NCBI GenBank assembly: GCA_007571275.1
Contig: RKRS01000234.1
Coordinates: forward strand, 1-37,197
Source of the DNA: Dehalococcoidia bacterium
Lineage (GTDB): Bacteria; Chloroflexota; Dehalococcoidia; Bin125
DNA: 37,197 bases
Reading direction: 5' to 3'
Shown: one piece after another, positions 18,350 to 27,446 of the stretch
Position numbering within the stretch: position 1 is the first letter of the stretch
Layout of the letters: each line of letters opens with the position of its first letter
Position numbers and translations under genes: made by a program
Notes under the pieces: generated by a model
Told to the model about the DNA's origin: nothing
Seen by the model: the letters and a program-made list of their open reading frames with translations, nothing else
Database searches by the model: none

Positions 18350-20206
18350 TTACTCCTGCTCCTCTGTGCGGACAGGAACGGTGATGACGTGTCCCACGCG
18401 AACATCGCCGTCGGAAACGATCAGCTGCGCGCGATAGTCCCCCGCTATTGCCGGCAAGTCCCAGAACTGCCAGCCATTGCCGCTGCTGCCTGAGAGTTCG
18501 CCAGCTTCCACGCTGAAGACCGGATCGAACAGGATCGAGTTGGGTCGCCGTAGGTCAGGAATGCCCGATTCGAAGAACGCGGCAATCGCTGGCCAGAGAT
18601 TCGCGTTGCCTGCGTCCGCTGAGACATTGCTGACATACACGCCGCCCAACTCCCAGTCGGAAACGACCCGCAGTTGAAACGCCGCGCTGAAGCGGTTGTG
18701 AATCCAGATGGTGACAGCAGACCGATTCTGATCGGGATAGGTGAAGCTCACCACATGGTTGAGGTTGTCCCAACGCAGTCCGCTTGCCTGATTGTCCAGC
18801 ATGATCGAGTTGCCCTGCAGCGTCACGCGAGTGCCTGGACGGAATGGGCCGGGCTCGCGGATGCTGAGTAGCGACGCGATCTCCAGTGCGTCTCGCTGCG
18901 AGATCTGGCTGAATCCTGTCGCTGTGCGAACGATCGAATTGGACTGTAGGGCCAGGAGCAATTTGTTCGATTCGATCCGTTCCAGCAGGGTGGGCAGCGA
19001 TGCGTCGATCGAGGCCTGAAACGCGGTGGGGTCGAGCGGCGGCTCGATCACAATGAAGTCAGCGGACGCTCCGAGCTGCGAGAAGTCGTATGCCCCCTCT
19101 CCGGCGCCCCCGGATGCATTAATCGGAATGTGCACCGAGATCCCGCGATCGTCACGATGTAGCCGATCGGCGAGTTCGCTGATGAACGATGTGAACTGCG
19201 AACGCAGCGATGGCGCGACGTTCAGATAGTGAATGTCGACCCCGTCGTGCTGTCCGTGTTGGATCGCGTGCTGAATGTTGGCAATGTGCTGTCGGCGTAG
19301 ATCGTCGGAAGCCAGGATGTCGTTGACCAACTCAGCCTGATCCGCGTCGGCGTAGACCGTGGGCCAGACGTTTTGCGCGATCACCGCAGCCGGCAAATCA
19401 ACCTGACCCAGTACTGAGCCGTCGGCAGCCGGCTGCCAGCCATCGGGGTGGAGAATGGTCAGCGAGCCGGCGAGGATCGATTGCGGTTCTTCCCCGCGCG
19501 GCACACGACCGGCGATAACGTCACGGAATTGAAGACGGCGCAGAATCACCAGGTTGTCCGGCGTTTCTGGCAGCACGATCCGCGCCGAAATGCCATCACT
19601 GCTGAGCGTGGCGTCGCCGAGGCGCACCCAATCCTCGCCGTTCCAGGTGTACGCGCCGAGGTTTCGGGGGTCCTGAGTTGGAGTCGTCAGGCGAAGCGTG
19701 AATTCGAATGGACCGAGCTGTCCATCGGGCACGCGCAGCTCGTAGATCGGCGAGGCGACGCCAAGTATGTCAGGAACTGGTGGCGCCTCTTGATGTAGCC
19801 ATCCCTCATAGGATGCCGGCGCGAGCGTCGCGGTCTCGCTGACTTCGGCGACTGCGGATGACTGGTCGCCCGAATTAAAGCCCGTCTCGACCAGACCGGG
19901 CTCGAAGAACAGCACGATCACCGCAGCGACGAGCAGCGCGGCGATGAGCATGATCAGCAGAACGCCAAACCCACGATTGGCAGGTTGGCTTGCTCGCGGT
20001 GGGTAGCGTCTGCCTGGACTGCCGGACTGGCGTCTCTGCCGCGGAGCTTCAGGTACTGGCGGTGGAGGCTGTTCCGGGGGAGGATCGAACGGCGCCGGTG
20101 CGGGAGGGCGCCGCGCGCGTTGTGGACGTCGCGCAGGCTCAGGCGGTGGTTCACCAATTCGTCGTACCGGTCGCGGCTGCCAGTTGCCGCCTTCTGGGGT
20201 CGTCAC
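18350..20206 (-). CDS. Membrane protein with GH18-like domain lacking catalytic residues
   Basis: 618 residues. The first 78 are very rich in Pro and Arg (cytoplasmic, disordered), then one transmembrane segment at about 79-101, then a large extracytoplasmic part. Residues about 240-450 resemble glycoside hydrolase family 18 proteins of the YaaH/SleL kind: SELADRLHRDDRGISVHIPI after the beta-4 strand, and YDFSQLGASADFIVIEP. The diagnostic DGxDxDxE reads DGVDIHYL at 321-328, so the catalytic Glu is Leu328 and the second Asp is His326; hydrolysis is not expected. The C-terminal 150 residues look like beta-sandwich material. GTG start overlaps the htrA stop (GTGA); rsmD follows with no gap. A glycan-binding role is a guess. 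Confidence 0.6.
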   Translation of the reverse strand: MTTPEGGNWQPRPVRRIGEPPPEPARRPQRARRPPAPAPFDPPPEQPPPPVPEAPRQRRQSGSPGRRYPPRASQPANRGFGVLLIMLIAALLVAAVIVLFFEPGLVETGFNSGDQSSAVAEVSETATLAPASYEGWLHQEAPPVPDILGVASPIYELRVPDGQLGPFEFTLRLTTPTQDPRNLGAYTWNGEDWVRLGDATLSSDGISARIVLPETPDNLVILRRLQFRDVIAGRVPRGEEPQSILAGSLTILHPDGWQPAADGSVLGQVDLPAAVIAQNVWPTVYADADQAELVNDILASDDLRRQHIANIQHAIQHGQHDGVDIHYLNVAPSLRSQFTSFISELADRLHRDDRGISVHIPINASGGAGEGAYDFSQLGASADFIVIEPPLDPTAFQASIDASLPTLLERIESNKLLLALQSNSIVRTATGFSQISQRDALEIASLLSIREPGPFRPGTRVTLQGNSIMLDNQASGLRWDNLNHVVSFTYPDQNRSAVTIWIHNRFSAAFQLRVVSDWELGGVYVSNVSADAGNANLWPAIAAFFESGIPDLRRPNSILFDPVFSVEAGELSGSSGNGWQFWDLPAIAGDYRAQLIVSDGDVRVGHVITVPVRTEEQE

Positions 20207-21387
20207 GGCGCTCGCAAGTCCGGTGTGATGCTGAGCTGGTAGTCCTCGCCGCCACGATGAATCTGCACGAGCACCGGCACATTCGGTTTAATCGTCGACA
20301 GGGCGTTCAGGTATGGCGTCTCGGCGTTGATTGCAACCCCATTGAGCACTCGCAGGACATCACCCGGCCTGATCCCGGCCTGGGCGAACGCTCCCACCCG
20401 CGTCAGCTCGATGATGAACGATCCCTCGGTCACTTCCAGATCCAGCTGCGCCGCCGCCGCGGGTGTCAGGAGGCGCTCGTTCACGACGCCGAAGGTGGGG
20501 CGAGGGTAGAAGCCGTCTTCGGCGATCGCACGGGCCACTTCGAGCAGCGGGTCAATCTGGATGGCGAAGCCGACGCCATCGACAAAACCACCGTCATGGG
20601 TCTCTCGAGCAATCACCGCGGTCATGCCAACAATGTCGCCATCAAGATCGACCAGGACGCCGCCGGAGTTGCCGTGATTGAGCGCAGCATCGGTCTGAAT
20701 CAGGTTGTCCTGCTCATATCGTTCGCGGAAAAACGTGGTATCAGGATCGCTGACGACCCCGGACGTAACAGCGATTTCCTCTCCTAACAGGGTATTGCCG
20801 ATCGCTAGCACCGTCTCACCGGCCTGGACCGTTTGCGACTGCCCAAAGCTTGGCACCACCAACGGCTCTGCCGTTTCATCGACTTCGATCCAGAGCACCG
20901 CGACATCGGAAAATGGCCGATCATCACTGACTCGTTGCGCCGCATGGCGCTCGCCATTGTGCAGGATGACCGTGAAGCTGGTCATGCCCTCCAGCACGTG
21001 GGCCGCGGTCACGATGTGTCCCGCCTGATCGAGCACAAAGCCGGTCGCCAGCGCGGCAGGAACGACCACCACGCCATCCTCATTGGTGCGCTCTGGTCCT
21101 TCGGCGTCAATCACTACGACTGACTTCGAGATCTGTTCAAAGATCTCTGCGATCCGATACTGCTGAGTAGTGACCGCGCTATCGAGCTGGGCCTGCAATG
21201 CGCTGGTCGATCGTTGAGCCGCCTGTTCGACAGCCTGCTCCACCGCTGTCTCCACCGACGCCGCAATCGCGGCGTCCAGTTCTTCTGGCGTGATCTCGTT
21301 GCCAGGGGAGAGAATCGAGGCGATCACAGCCCCGCACACTGCCCCGATCAACGCTGAAACCGTGACGATTGTGAAAATGTGACGCAC
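20203..21387 (-). CDS. Trypsin-like serine protease with PDZ domain (HtrA/DegP family)
   Basis: Envelope-associated S1C protease for quality control. N-terminal transmembrane segment at about residues 5-26, an acidic coiled-coil-like linker (about 33-85, EQAVEQAAQRS), then the protease domain with His130 in VTAAHVLEG, Asp161 in FSDVAVL and Ser241 in GNSGGVL, so the triad is intact. A single PDZ domain occupies about 300-390 (AFAQAGIRPGDVLRVLNG). The GTG start at 21387 has no clear Shine-Dalgarno. It leads a minus-strand unit with the GH18-like protein, rsmD and coaD and diverges from greA. Confidence 0.9.
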   Translation of the reverse strand: MRHIFTIVTVSALIGAVCGAVIASILSPGNEITPEELDAAIAASVETAVEQAVEQAAQRSTSALQAQLDSAVTTQQYRIAEIFEQISKSVVVIDAEGPERTNEDGVVVVPAALATGFVLDQAGHIVTAAHVLEGMTSFTVILHNGERHAAQRVSDDRPFSDVAVLWIEVDETAEPLVVPSFGQSQTVQAGETVLAIGNTLLGEEIAVTSGVVSDPDTTFFRERYEQDNLIQTDAALNHGNSGGVLVDLDGDIVGMTAVIARETHDGGFVDGVGFAIQIDPLLEVARAIAEDGFYPRPTFGVVNERLLTPAAAAQLDLEVTEGSFIIELTRVGAFAQAGIRPGDVLRVLNGVAINAETPYLNALSTIKPNVPVLVQIHRGGEDYQLSITPDLRAP

Positions 21388-21452
21388 GTTACAGGACAGT
21401 CTCAGTGTCAGAGACGGGATTGCCGATCTTGGGTGCTATCGTAACCTGCCAT

Positions 21453-21466
21453 AAGTCGTTCGACTT
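21453..21466. repeat. Inverted repeat upstream of greA
   Basis: AAGTCG-TT-CGACTT, six bases on each side of a 2-nt centre, followed by more T residues. It lies 9 nt before the earliest greA start and close to CATAAG at 21450-21455, which could be a -10 element. It could be an operator or a small 5'UTR hairpin (five base pairs with a GTTC loop). Significance is uncertain because it is short. Confidence 0.35.
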
Positions 21467-21475
21467 TTCGAAGGT

Positions 21476-21976
21476 TTGAATGGTCAGGTATCACCCGTGG
21501 TACTCAGAAGATCAGTGCCCATTACAGCAGATGGTCTGCAGCGGTTGCGGGACGAGTTGGTCAATCTCAAGGAACGCCGCCGCGAAACAGCCGAGCTGAT
21601 TCAGCAATCTCGCGAGGATTCCCCCGGCGCCCGCGACGAAGGCGACGGCAACGAGACCAAGAACGAGCAGGGCTTCATCGAAGGCCGGATTCGCGAGATC
21701 GAGGCGATCATCGCTGCGGCCGAGGTGATCGACGAACAGGAAATCCAGGGATCGGACGTGGTCCGGCTCGGATCGACTGTCACGGTACGACCACTACCGA
21801 AGCGTACAGATGTCAACTACCGAATCGTGGGCCCCGCGGAGGTCGACCCAAAGAATGGGTTCCTCTCGGATGAATCGCCCGTCGGCAAGGCCCTGCTCGG
21901 CGCCAAAGTTGGCGACACGGTGGAAGTCGCGACGCCAACCGGCGTGCGCAAGTTCCGGGTCAAGGCAATTTCTTAG
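21476..21976 (+). CDS. greA: Transcription elongation factor GreA
   Basis: Rescues backtracked RNA polymerase by stimulating transcript cleavage. The N-terminal antiparallel coiled coil (LQRLRDELVNLKERRRETAE) ends in DSPGARDEGDGNETKNEQ, where acidic residues at the tip match the D-E pair needed for cleavage (GDxxENAEY-type region, here diverged to GDGNETKNEQ). The C-terminal FKBP-like domain has NGFLSDESPVGKALLGAKVGD. The tip and following helix differ from E. coli more than the rest. The start is unclear: TTG 21476 is the earliest, GTG 21497 and GTG 21515 (giving PITADGL near the N-terminus, as in homologues) are alternatives; none has a strong Shine-Dalgarno. Confidence 0.88.
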   Translation: MNGQVSPVVLRRSVPITADGLQRLRDELVNLKERRRETAELIQQSREDSPGARDEGDGNETKNEQGFIEGRIREIEAIIAAAEVIDEQEIQGSDVVRLGSTVTVRPLPKRTDVNYRIVGPAEVDPKNGFLSDESPVGKALLGAKVGDTVEVATPTGVRKFRVKAIS

Positions 21977-21982
21977 TCGAGT

Positions 21983-22025
21983 GCGGTCTCCCCACTCAGC
22001 CTCGATACGGCGGTCGGGAGACCGC
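21983..22025 (+). terminator. Long-stem hairpin between greA and lysS
   Basis: GCGGTCTCCC (21983-21992) and GGGAGACCGC (22016-22025) form a perfect 10-bp stem with a 23-nt loop, 6 nt after the greA stop. No T-tract follows. It may end greA transcription inefficiently, or act in the lysS leader; lysS starts 50 nt later. Confidence 0.45.
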
Positions 22026-22075
22026 CCGCAATCACGAGGCGTGCGCCAGATGGTCATGTCAAGGGAGCATCCAGG

Positions 22076-23623
22076 ATGAGCACGACTGACTCTGAAGCGA
22101 TATCTGAAATCGTTCAGCACGCAGAATCTTCGGTGGCGGAGAGTCGTCGACTACGCGAAATCATCGCCGAACGCCAGGCCAAAGCGGATTCACTGCGTGA
22201 GAGCGGCATCGATCCGTATCCCCAGCGCAGCGCTCGAACCCATACGCTCGGCGAGGCAATTGACCTCTTCACGGCTCACGAAGCAGAGTCGCCTGAGATG
22301 GACGGGCCGAGGGTCACGCTGGCCGGTCGGATCAGCGCCATGCGCAACATGGGTCGCATCGCGTTCCTCGATCTCGAGGACGACTCGGGCCAGATTCAGA
22401 TTCTTGCGAGTAAGCGTGCGCTCGGTGAATCCTGGGGGTTGTTGGACACGCTCGATCTTGGTGACTTCATTGAAGCCTCGGGGCCACTGATCCGTTCACG
22501 TCGGGGCGAAATCTCAATTCAATCCGATTCCGTGGTCATCCTCAGCAAAACCCTCCGGCCGCCTCCCGAGAAGTATCACGGCTTGCAGGATGTTGAGACC
22601 AGGTATCGGCAGCGGTATCTGGACCTGATCGCCAATGCTGAGGCGAAGGAAGTACTGCGTACGCGCTCTCGAATTGTCTCAGCGATGCGGCGGTTTATGG
22701 AAGAACGGGGCTTCATCGAGGTCGAGACGCCGGTTCTCCAACCGCAGGCGGGCGGCGCCGCGGCGCGACCGTTTCTGACACACCTGAATGCGCTGGACGA
22801 GCCTCGTCAGCTGCGCATCGCGCTGGAGCTGCATCTCAAGCGGCTGATCGTCGGTGGATTCGACAAGGTCTATGAGATCGGCCGGGTCTTTCGCAACGAA
22901 GGCGTCGGTAACCGTTGGAATCCCGAGTTCACCATGCTCGAGAGTTACGAGGCCTATACCGACTACCACGGCGTCGCCGAGATGGTTGAGGCCGCGCTTT
23001 CCCGGATTGCGACCGAAGTCATCGGCTCTACCCGCGTGCCCTGGGGCGAGGGCGAGATCGATTTCACCCCACCCTTTGCTCGCGTGACGATGCTGGACGC
23101 AGTCCATCAACACATCGGAGTTGACTTCCGCGATTATCCGACCGTCGAGGCGATGGAGGGTCTATTGCGCGATCACGGCGTGGCAATTCCTCCCGACGCC
23201 GGCTGGGGCAAGCTGTTTGATGAGCTCGTCTCAGAGCGGGTGGAGCCGCACTTACAGCAGCCGACCTTCCTGCTCGATTACCCGCTTGCCATCTCTCCGC
23301 TGGCCAAACGGACCGAGTATGACGACACGCTGGTCGAGCGCTTTGAGTTGTTCGTCGGCGGCTGGGAGCTCGCCAATGCCTACACCGAGCTCAACGATCC
23401 GGTCGATCAACGTCAACGCTTCGAAGCGCAGCTGCGTCTGAAAGAGGCTGGCGATGACGAAGCGGAGCTGCTCGATGAGGATTTCATCATCGCACTCGAG
23501 CACGGCATGCCGCCGACCGGCGGGCTCGGCATGGGGATGGATCGTCTGGCGATGCTGCTCACCAACTCTCAGTCGATCCGCGACGTGATCCTCTTCCCGC
23601 AAATGCGCCGGTTGTCTGTCTAG
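22076..23623 (+). CDS. lysS: Lysyl-tRNA synthetase, class II
   Basis: Charges tRNA-Lys. An OB-fold anticodon-binding domain (about 85-190; VTLAGRISAMRNMGRIAFLD) precedes the class II core with motif 1 (FIEVETPVLQPQAGGAAARPF), motif 2 (RVFRNEGVGNRWNPEFTMLE) and motif 3 (PPTGGLGMGMDRLAMLL). In motif 2 the common STRHNPEFT reads GNRWNPEFT. An N-terminal extension of about 25 residues precedes the usual helix. AAGGGAG lies 9 nt before the ATG. The gene converges with the CaiB-type gene 28 nt downstream. A shorter relative, EpmA-like, is at the right end of the window. Confidence 0.96.
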   Translation: MSTTDSEAISEIVQHAESSVAESRRLREIIAERQAKADSLRESGIDPYPQRSARTHTLGEAIDLFTAHEAESPEMDGPRVTLAGRISAMRNMGRIAFLDLEDDSGQIQILASKRALGESWGLLDTLDLGDFIEASGPLIRSRRGEISIQSDSVVILSKTLRPPPEKYHGLQDVETRYRQRYLDLIANAEAKEVLRTRSRIVSAMRRFMEERGFIEVETPVLQPQAGGAAARPFLTHLNALDEPRQLRIALELHLKRLIVGGFDKVYEIGRVFRNEGVGNRWNPEFTMLESYEAYTDYHGVAEMVEAALSRIATEVIGSTRVPWGEGEIDFTPPFARVTMLDAVHQHIGVDFRDYPTVEAMEGLLRDHGVAIPPDAGWGKLFDELVSERVEPHLQQPTFLLDYPLAISPLAKRTEYDDTLVERFELFVGGWELANAYTELNDPVDQRQRFEAQLRLKEAGDDEAELLDEDFIIALEHGMPPTGGLGMGMDRLAMLLTNSQSIRDVILFPQMRRLSV

Positions 23624-23651
23624 CGACCAGGCGATCAGGGCAGCGCGCGGG

Positions 23652-24938
23652 CTAGATCGCATCTCGCGTGAGTCCGGCTTGGACGAACTCATCGATCTGC
23701 GCTTGCTCAAAACCGAGTTCACTCAGAATCTCGCGTGTCTCGCTGGCGAATGGTTTGGTCGCCGGCGGCTGCTGAAAGCCGTCGCGATCCAGCGCGACCG
23801 GCGGCGCGAGGATGCGCACATGACCGAGCTGCGGATGATCCAGGTCGTAGAGCATGTCATTCGCAGCTACTTGCGGATCGTCAAGAATTTCGAATGGCAA
23901 GAGCACGCGAGAGGCCGGCACACCTGCCCGGGCTAACACGGTTTCCCACTCAGACGTTGTGCGCTCCGATAAACGTTGCTCCGCGGCCTGCTGGAGCCTG
24001 GGGTAGTAGTCGGCATCCTTGACCTCATCGCCAGCGTGTGGGTCGTTGAGGCCGATTGCTTCGATAAAGGCGGCGCGAAGCTTGCGGCTTCCGCAGGCGA
24101 CCGCCAGCCAGCCGTCAGCAGTCGTGTAGGTACGGAAATAGATGTCAGCCATCGTCCGAGCGCGAGCCGATGGCTGTGCAGAGCGTTGCTCGTCGTAGCT
24201 GGCGCCTCGCGCACGCAGCTCCGATAGCAATTGTCGGGACTCGTCGTGGATCGGTCCATCCGCCGATTCGACGCGCAGCATCTGGTTGTTGTTGAGTGTC
24301 ATCGCTGCCTGCATCAACGACGCGTGCACCTCGCCGCCCTTGCCGGTCATCGTGCGACGATAGAGAGCAGAAGCGATGCCGAAGGCCAGCGACATCGCCG
24401 CCATATAGTCCGCGCTGACCGGGTCGCCGCTGAGCGGACGACCATTTTCTTGGCGTCCATTGGCGACCATCAGTCCACTGCGTGCCTGGACCACGATATC
24501 CATGCCGGCCAGACCAGCGTCCGGGCCGTAGCGACCGAATGGCGTGACCGTCGCGATCACGAGTCGCGGATGTTTCTCGCGTAGCGTGTCAGCATCGAGT
24601 CCGAATTGTTCAGCCAATCCGGGGCGAAAGTTCATCAACGCCACGTCGGCACGGCTGAGGAGCGCCTCGATGATCGTCGAGGACTGTGGATGTCGAAGAT
24701 GCAGAGGGAGCGAACGCTTGCCTCGGTTGCGAGACAGATAGATGCGTGATTCCATCGGCGCGAGTTGCGCTAATCGACGCGTCGGGTCGCCCTCCAACGC
24801 TTCGATCTTGATGACCTCTGCGCCTCCCTCGGATAACAGCTGCGCGGCGAACGGCACAGCGACAAACTGTCCGAATTCCACCACCCGAATACCATCGAAC
24901 GGCTGCTCGCCGACTGCATCCGACGCATTACTGGACAT
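23652..24938 (-). CDS. CaiB/BaiF family CoA-transferase (class III)
   Basis: Class III CoA-transferases exchange CoA between an acyl-CoA and a free acid. The N-terminus (FDGIRVVEFGQFVAVPFAAQLL) and KIEALEGDPTRR, then RNRGKRSLPLHL, are family signatures; the Asp nucleophile is expected near GMDIVVQARSGLM, after the LVIATVTPFG strand. GEVHASLMQAAM and PAGV-like AGVPASRVL follow. Start is set by GGAG 6 nt before ATG 24938 (428 residues); an upstream in-frame start at 24980 is less likely. Substrates cannot be read from the sequence; the neighbours (lysS, priA) give no hint. Diverges from priA across 57 bp. Confidence 0.9.
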   Translation of the reverse strand: MSSNASDAVGEQPFDGIRVVEFGQFVAVPFAAQLLSEGGAEVIKIEALEGDPTRRLAQLAPMESRIYLSRNRGKRSLPLHLRHPQSSTIIEALLSRADVALMNFRPGLAEQFGLDADTLREKHPRLVIATVTPFGRYGPDAGLAGMDIVVQARSGLMVANGRQENGRPLSGDPVSADYMAAMSLAFGIASALYRRTMTGKGGEVHASLMQAAMTLNNNQMLRVESADGPIHDESRQLLSELRARGASYDEQRSAQPSARARTMADIYFRTYTTADGWLAVACGSRKLRAAFIEAIGLNDPHAGDEVKDADYYPRLQQAAEQRLSERTTSEWETVLARAGVPASRVLLPFEILDDPQVAANDMLYDLDHPQLGHVRILAPPVALDRDGFQQPPATKPFASETREILSELGFEQAQIDEFVQAGLTRDAI

Positions 24939-24995
24939 TCGGCACTCCATTTCGTCACGCTTCGAATGCGACGCTAGCACCTGGACCCGAAATAC

Positions 24996-27446
24996 ATGAA
25001 CGATCGCTACGCCGAGGTCGCCGTTCTCACTGGTAGCCCGCAGCGTGGATCGTTCACGTATGCCGTCCCCGAGGGGATGGATCTGCGTCGCGGCATGTCG
25101 GTCGTTGTGCCCTGGCGGAGCAGATGGGGGCTGGGGATCGTGCTGGAAGTGGTGTCGGAATCAGCGATTGGCGATCCACGACAGATTGAGCGCGTCCTTG
25201 ATGCTGAACCATTGCTCACGTCGGGCCAGTTGGAGCTTGCTGACTGGATCGCGTCCCGTTACCTCGCGCCTGTCTCAACCTGCGTTGCGCTCTTCCTCCC
25301 GCCGGGCGCTCCTGCCCGAGCTCGCAAATCGGCAGCCAGCTTTCGTCCACTCGTGCCCGCCATCCCGGCGATGCCCACGCGACTCATGCCCGCCATCACG
25401 AGTAGCCAACTTCGGGCAGTGATCGAGCATTGGCCCGGGAGCAAGAACTCGAGACCAGCCAAGCTGTTGACACTGTTGGCGAACGCAGACACGTCCATGC
25501 TCGAGGCCGCGCAGCTGTTCGGTGGACGCAAGGCGCTGGATGAGTGGTTGGCCACGACCTCGATGGTCGTTCGCCTCGATGACTCGCTCAGGCTCGCTGT
25601 TTCCTCTGAAGACGCGAGATCAGCTGCCGATTCCCTGCGCCGCACCGCGCCGGAACGTCGCCAACTCTCGTTGCTGCGTCTGCTCGAGGCCGGTGAAATA
25701 GACGAGTCGCAGGCCAGGCGTCAGAGCGGAGCGACTGGCTCCGATATTGATTCCCTTGAACAAGCTGGCTATCTGAAGCGGATCGAAGATGTTCCGCAGC
25801 CCAATAGCGATATGCAGGCTGCGCTATCGCCCCCCGTACTGACCGAAGAGCAACTCGCTGCCACCAATGAGATCCTGGGGGCGCTCGACGAACCGGGCGG
25901 ACAGACCTTCTTGCTACACGGCGTTACCGGCAGCGGCAAAACCGAGGTCTACCTGTCCGCAACGGAGCGGGCGCTGGCTGACGGAGGCGGCGTGATCGTT
26001 CTGGTTCCCGAGATTGCCCTGGCGCCGCAAACGATCGCTCGATTTGCAGCGAGATTTCCCGGCCAGGTGGCCGTGCGACACTCGCGCCTCTCGCGGCGTG
26101 ACGCTCAAGAGCAGTGGAGACAGGTCCACGCCGGTGAGAAACGCATCCTGATCGGCGCGCGTTCCGCCCTGTTCGGGCCGGTCCGCGACCTGCGTCTGAT
26201 CATCGTCGATGAAGAGCATGAGTGGACTTACAAGCAGCAGGATCCGCAACCCCGTTACCACACGACCATGGTCGCCCGAGAGATGGCTCGATCCTGGGGT
26301 GCGGTCACGGTACTCGGATCAGCGACGCCCGACGTCGTCTCGATGGCGCGCGCTCGCTCCGGGCGCGACCGTCTCTTGAGCTTGACCATGCGAATCCACT
26401 CTGAAGGCCGCCGACCGGTGGTCATTCCGCAGCCGGTGGTCGATGTGGTTGATATGCGCGATGAGTTGGCCGCTGGCGTACGCTCCGTCTTTAGTCGAGC
26501 GATGGACGCCGCGATCTCTGAAGCGCTACAGCGAGAGGAGCAGGCGCTGCTGTTCCTCAATCGCCGTGGGATGTCGGCGTTGGTCTGCCGGGCTTGTGGC
26601 GTGGCGGTCGAGTGCGAACGCTGCTCCATTGCGATGACGCTCCATCGACCGGGACCATTCCTGCAGTGCCATGAATGCGGTCAACGACAGCCAGCGCCGG
26701 AGCAATGTCCCACATGTTTTGACCCGCGCATCGGCGCAATGAGTTTCGGCACGGCGCAACTGGAGTCTGAGCTGCGCCGCCGTTGGGGAGATGTGCCGAT
26801 CACTCGCTGGGATCGGGACACCACATCCGCGACTGGCTCGCATGAGGCGTTACTCAAGGAGTTCTCAGCGGGACGCTCGCAGGTGCTGATTGGCACGCAG
26901 ATGATCGCCAAGGGGCTGGACTTGCCGAGAGTGACGCTCGCGGGAATCATCAACGCGGATCTATCGCTCCGCGAGTCGGATTACACGGCGTCGGAGCGGA
27001 CGTTCCAGCTGCTCGCGCAGGTGGCCGGTCGGGCAGGACGCGGCGCGCTGGGCGGGCGCGTGATTATCCAGACGTACGCGCCCGATCATTTCGCCATCGT
27101 CGCGGCGGCCGCTCATGACTACGACGCGTTCTATCAGCCCGAGATGCGCTTACGCGCAGCGCTCGACTATCCGCCGTTCGGCCGCCTGGCCAGATTGACC
27201 GTTGCACGTTCCACGATCGCAGAAGCGGACGCCGAAGCTGATCGCGTGATTCGAGAGTTGACAGCGTTGCGCGACCACACTCCCGGCGCAGTGGCGGAGG
27301 TCATCGGTCCGGCGCCAGCGACGCCGGCCAGGCGGCGAGATCAGTGGCGGCGACAGGTGTTGCTCAAGGGCGATAATCCAGTTGCATTGCTTGTCCGTCT
27401 GGAGCTTGCTCGTGGTTGGTCGGTTGACATCGACCCAGTTGGTTAG
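24996..27446 (+). CDS. priA: Primosomal protein N' (replication restart helicase PriA)
   Basis: 3'-5' superfamily 2 helicase that reloads the replisome at stalled forks. The N-terminal DNA-binding domain (AEVAVLTGSPQRGSFTYAVP, RGMSVVVPW) is followed by a winged-helix-like region, the Walker A GVTGSGKTE at 309-317, DEEH at 405-408, and a zinc module with eight cysteines at 531, 534, 540, 543, 558, 561, 571 and 574. GTQMIAKGLDLPRVTLAGI and QVAGRAGRG complete the helicase core. At 816 residues it is full length and nothing essential is missing. No good Shine-Dalgarno precedes the ATG. Its stop overlaps the stop of the convergent TauE/SafE gene by 3 nt. Confidence 0.96.
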   Translation: MNDRYAEVAVLTGSPQRGSFTYAVPEGMDLRRGMSVVVPWRSRWGLGIVLEVVSESAIGDPRQIERVLDAEPLLTSGQLELADWIASRYLAPVSTCVALFLPPGAPARARKSAASFRPLVPAIPAMPTRLMPAITSSQLRAVIEHWPGSKNSRPAKLLTLLANADTSMLEAAQLFGGRKALDEWLATTSMVVRLDDSLRLAVSSEDARSAADSLRRTAPERRQLSLLRLLEAGEIDESQARRQSGATGSDIDSLEQAGYLKRIEDVPQPNSDMQAALSPPVLTEEQLAATNEILGALDEPGGQTFLLHGVTGSGKTEVYLSATERALADGGGVIVLVPEIALAPQTIARFAARFPGQVAVRHSRLSRRDAQEQWRQVHAGEKRILIGARSALFGPVRDLRLIIVDEEHEWTYKQQDPQPRYHTTMVAREMARSWGAVTVLGSATPDVVSMARARSGRDRLLSLTMRIHSEGRRPVVIPQPVVDVVDMRDELAAGVRSVFSRAMDAAISEALQREEQALLFLNRRGMSALVCRACGVAVECERCSIAMTLHRPGPFLQCHECGQRQPAPEQCPTCFDPRIGAMSFGTAQLESELRRRWGDVPITRWDRDTTSATGSHEALLKEFSAGRSQVLIGTQMIAKGLDLPRVTLAGIINADLSLRESDYTASERTFQLLAQVAGRAGRGALGGRVIIQTYAPDHFAIVAAAAHDYDAFYQPEMRLRAALDYPPFGRLARLTVARSTIAEADAEADRVIRELTALRDHTPGAVAEVIGPAPATPARRRDQWRRQVLLKGDNPVALLVRLELARGWSVDIDPVG

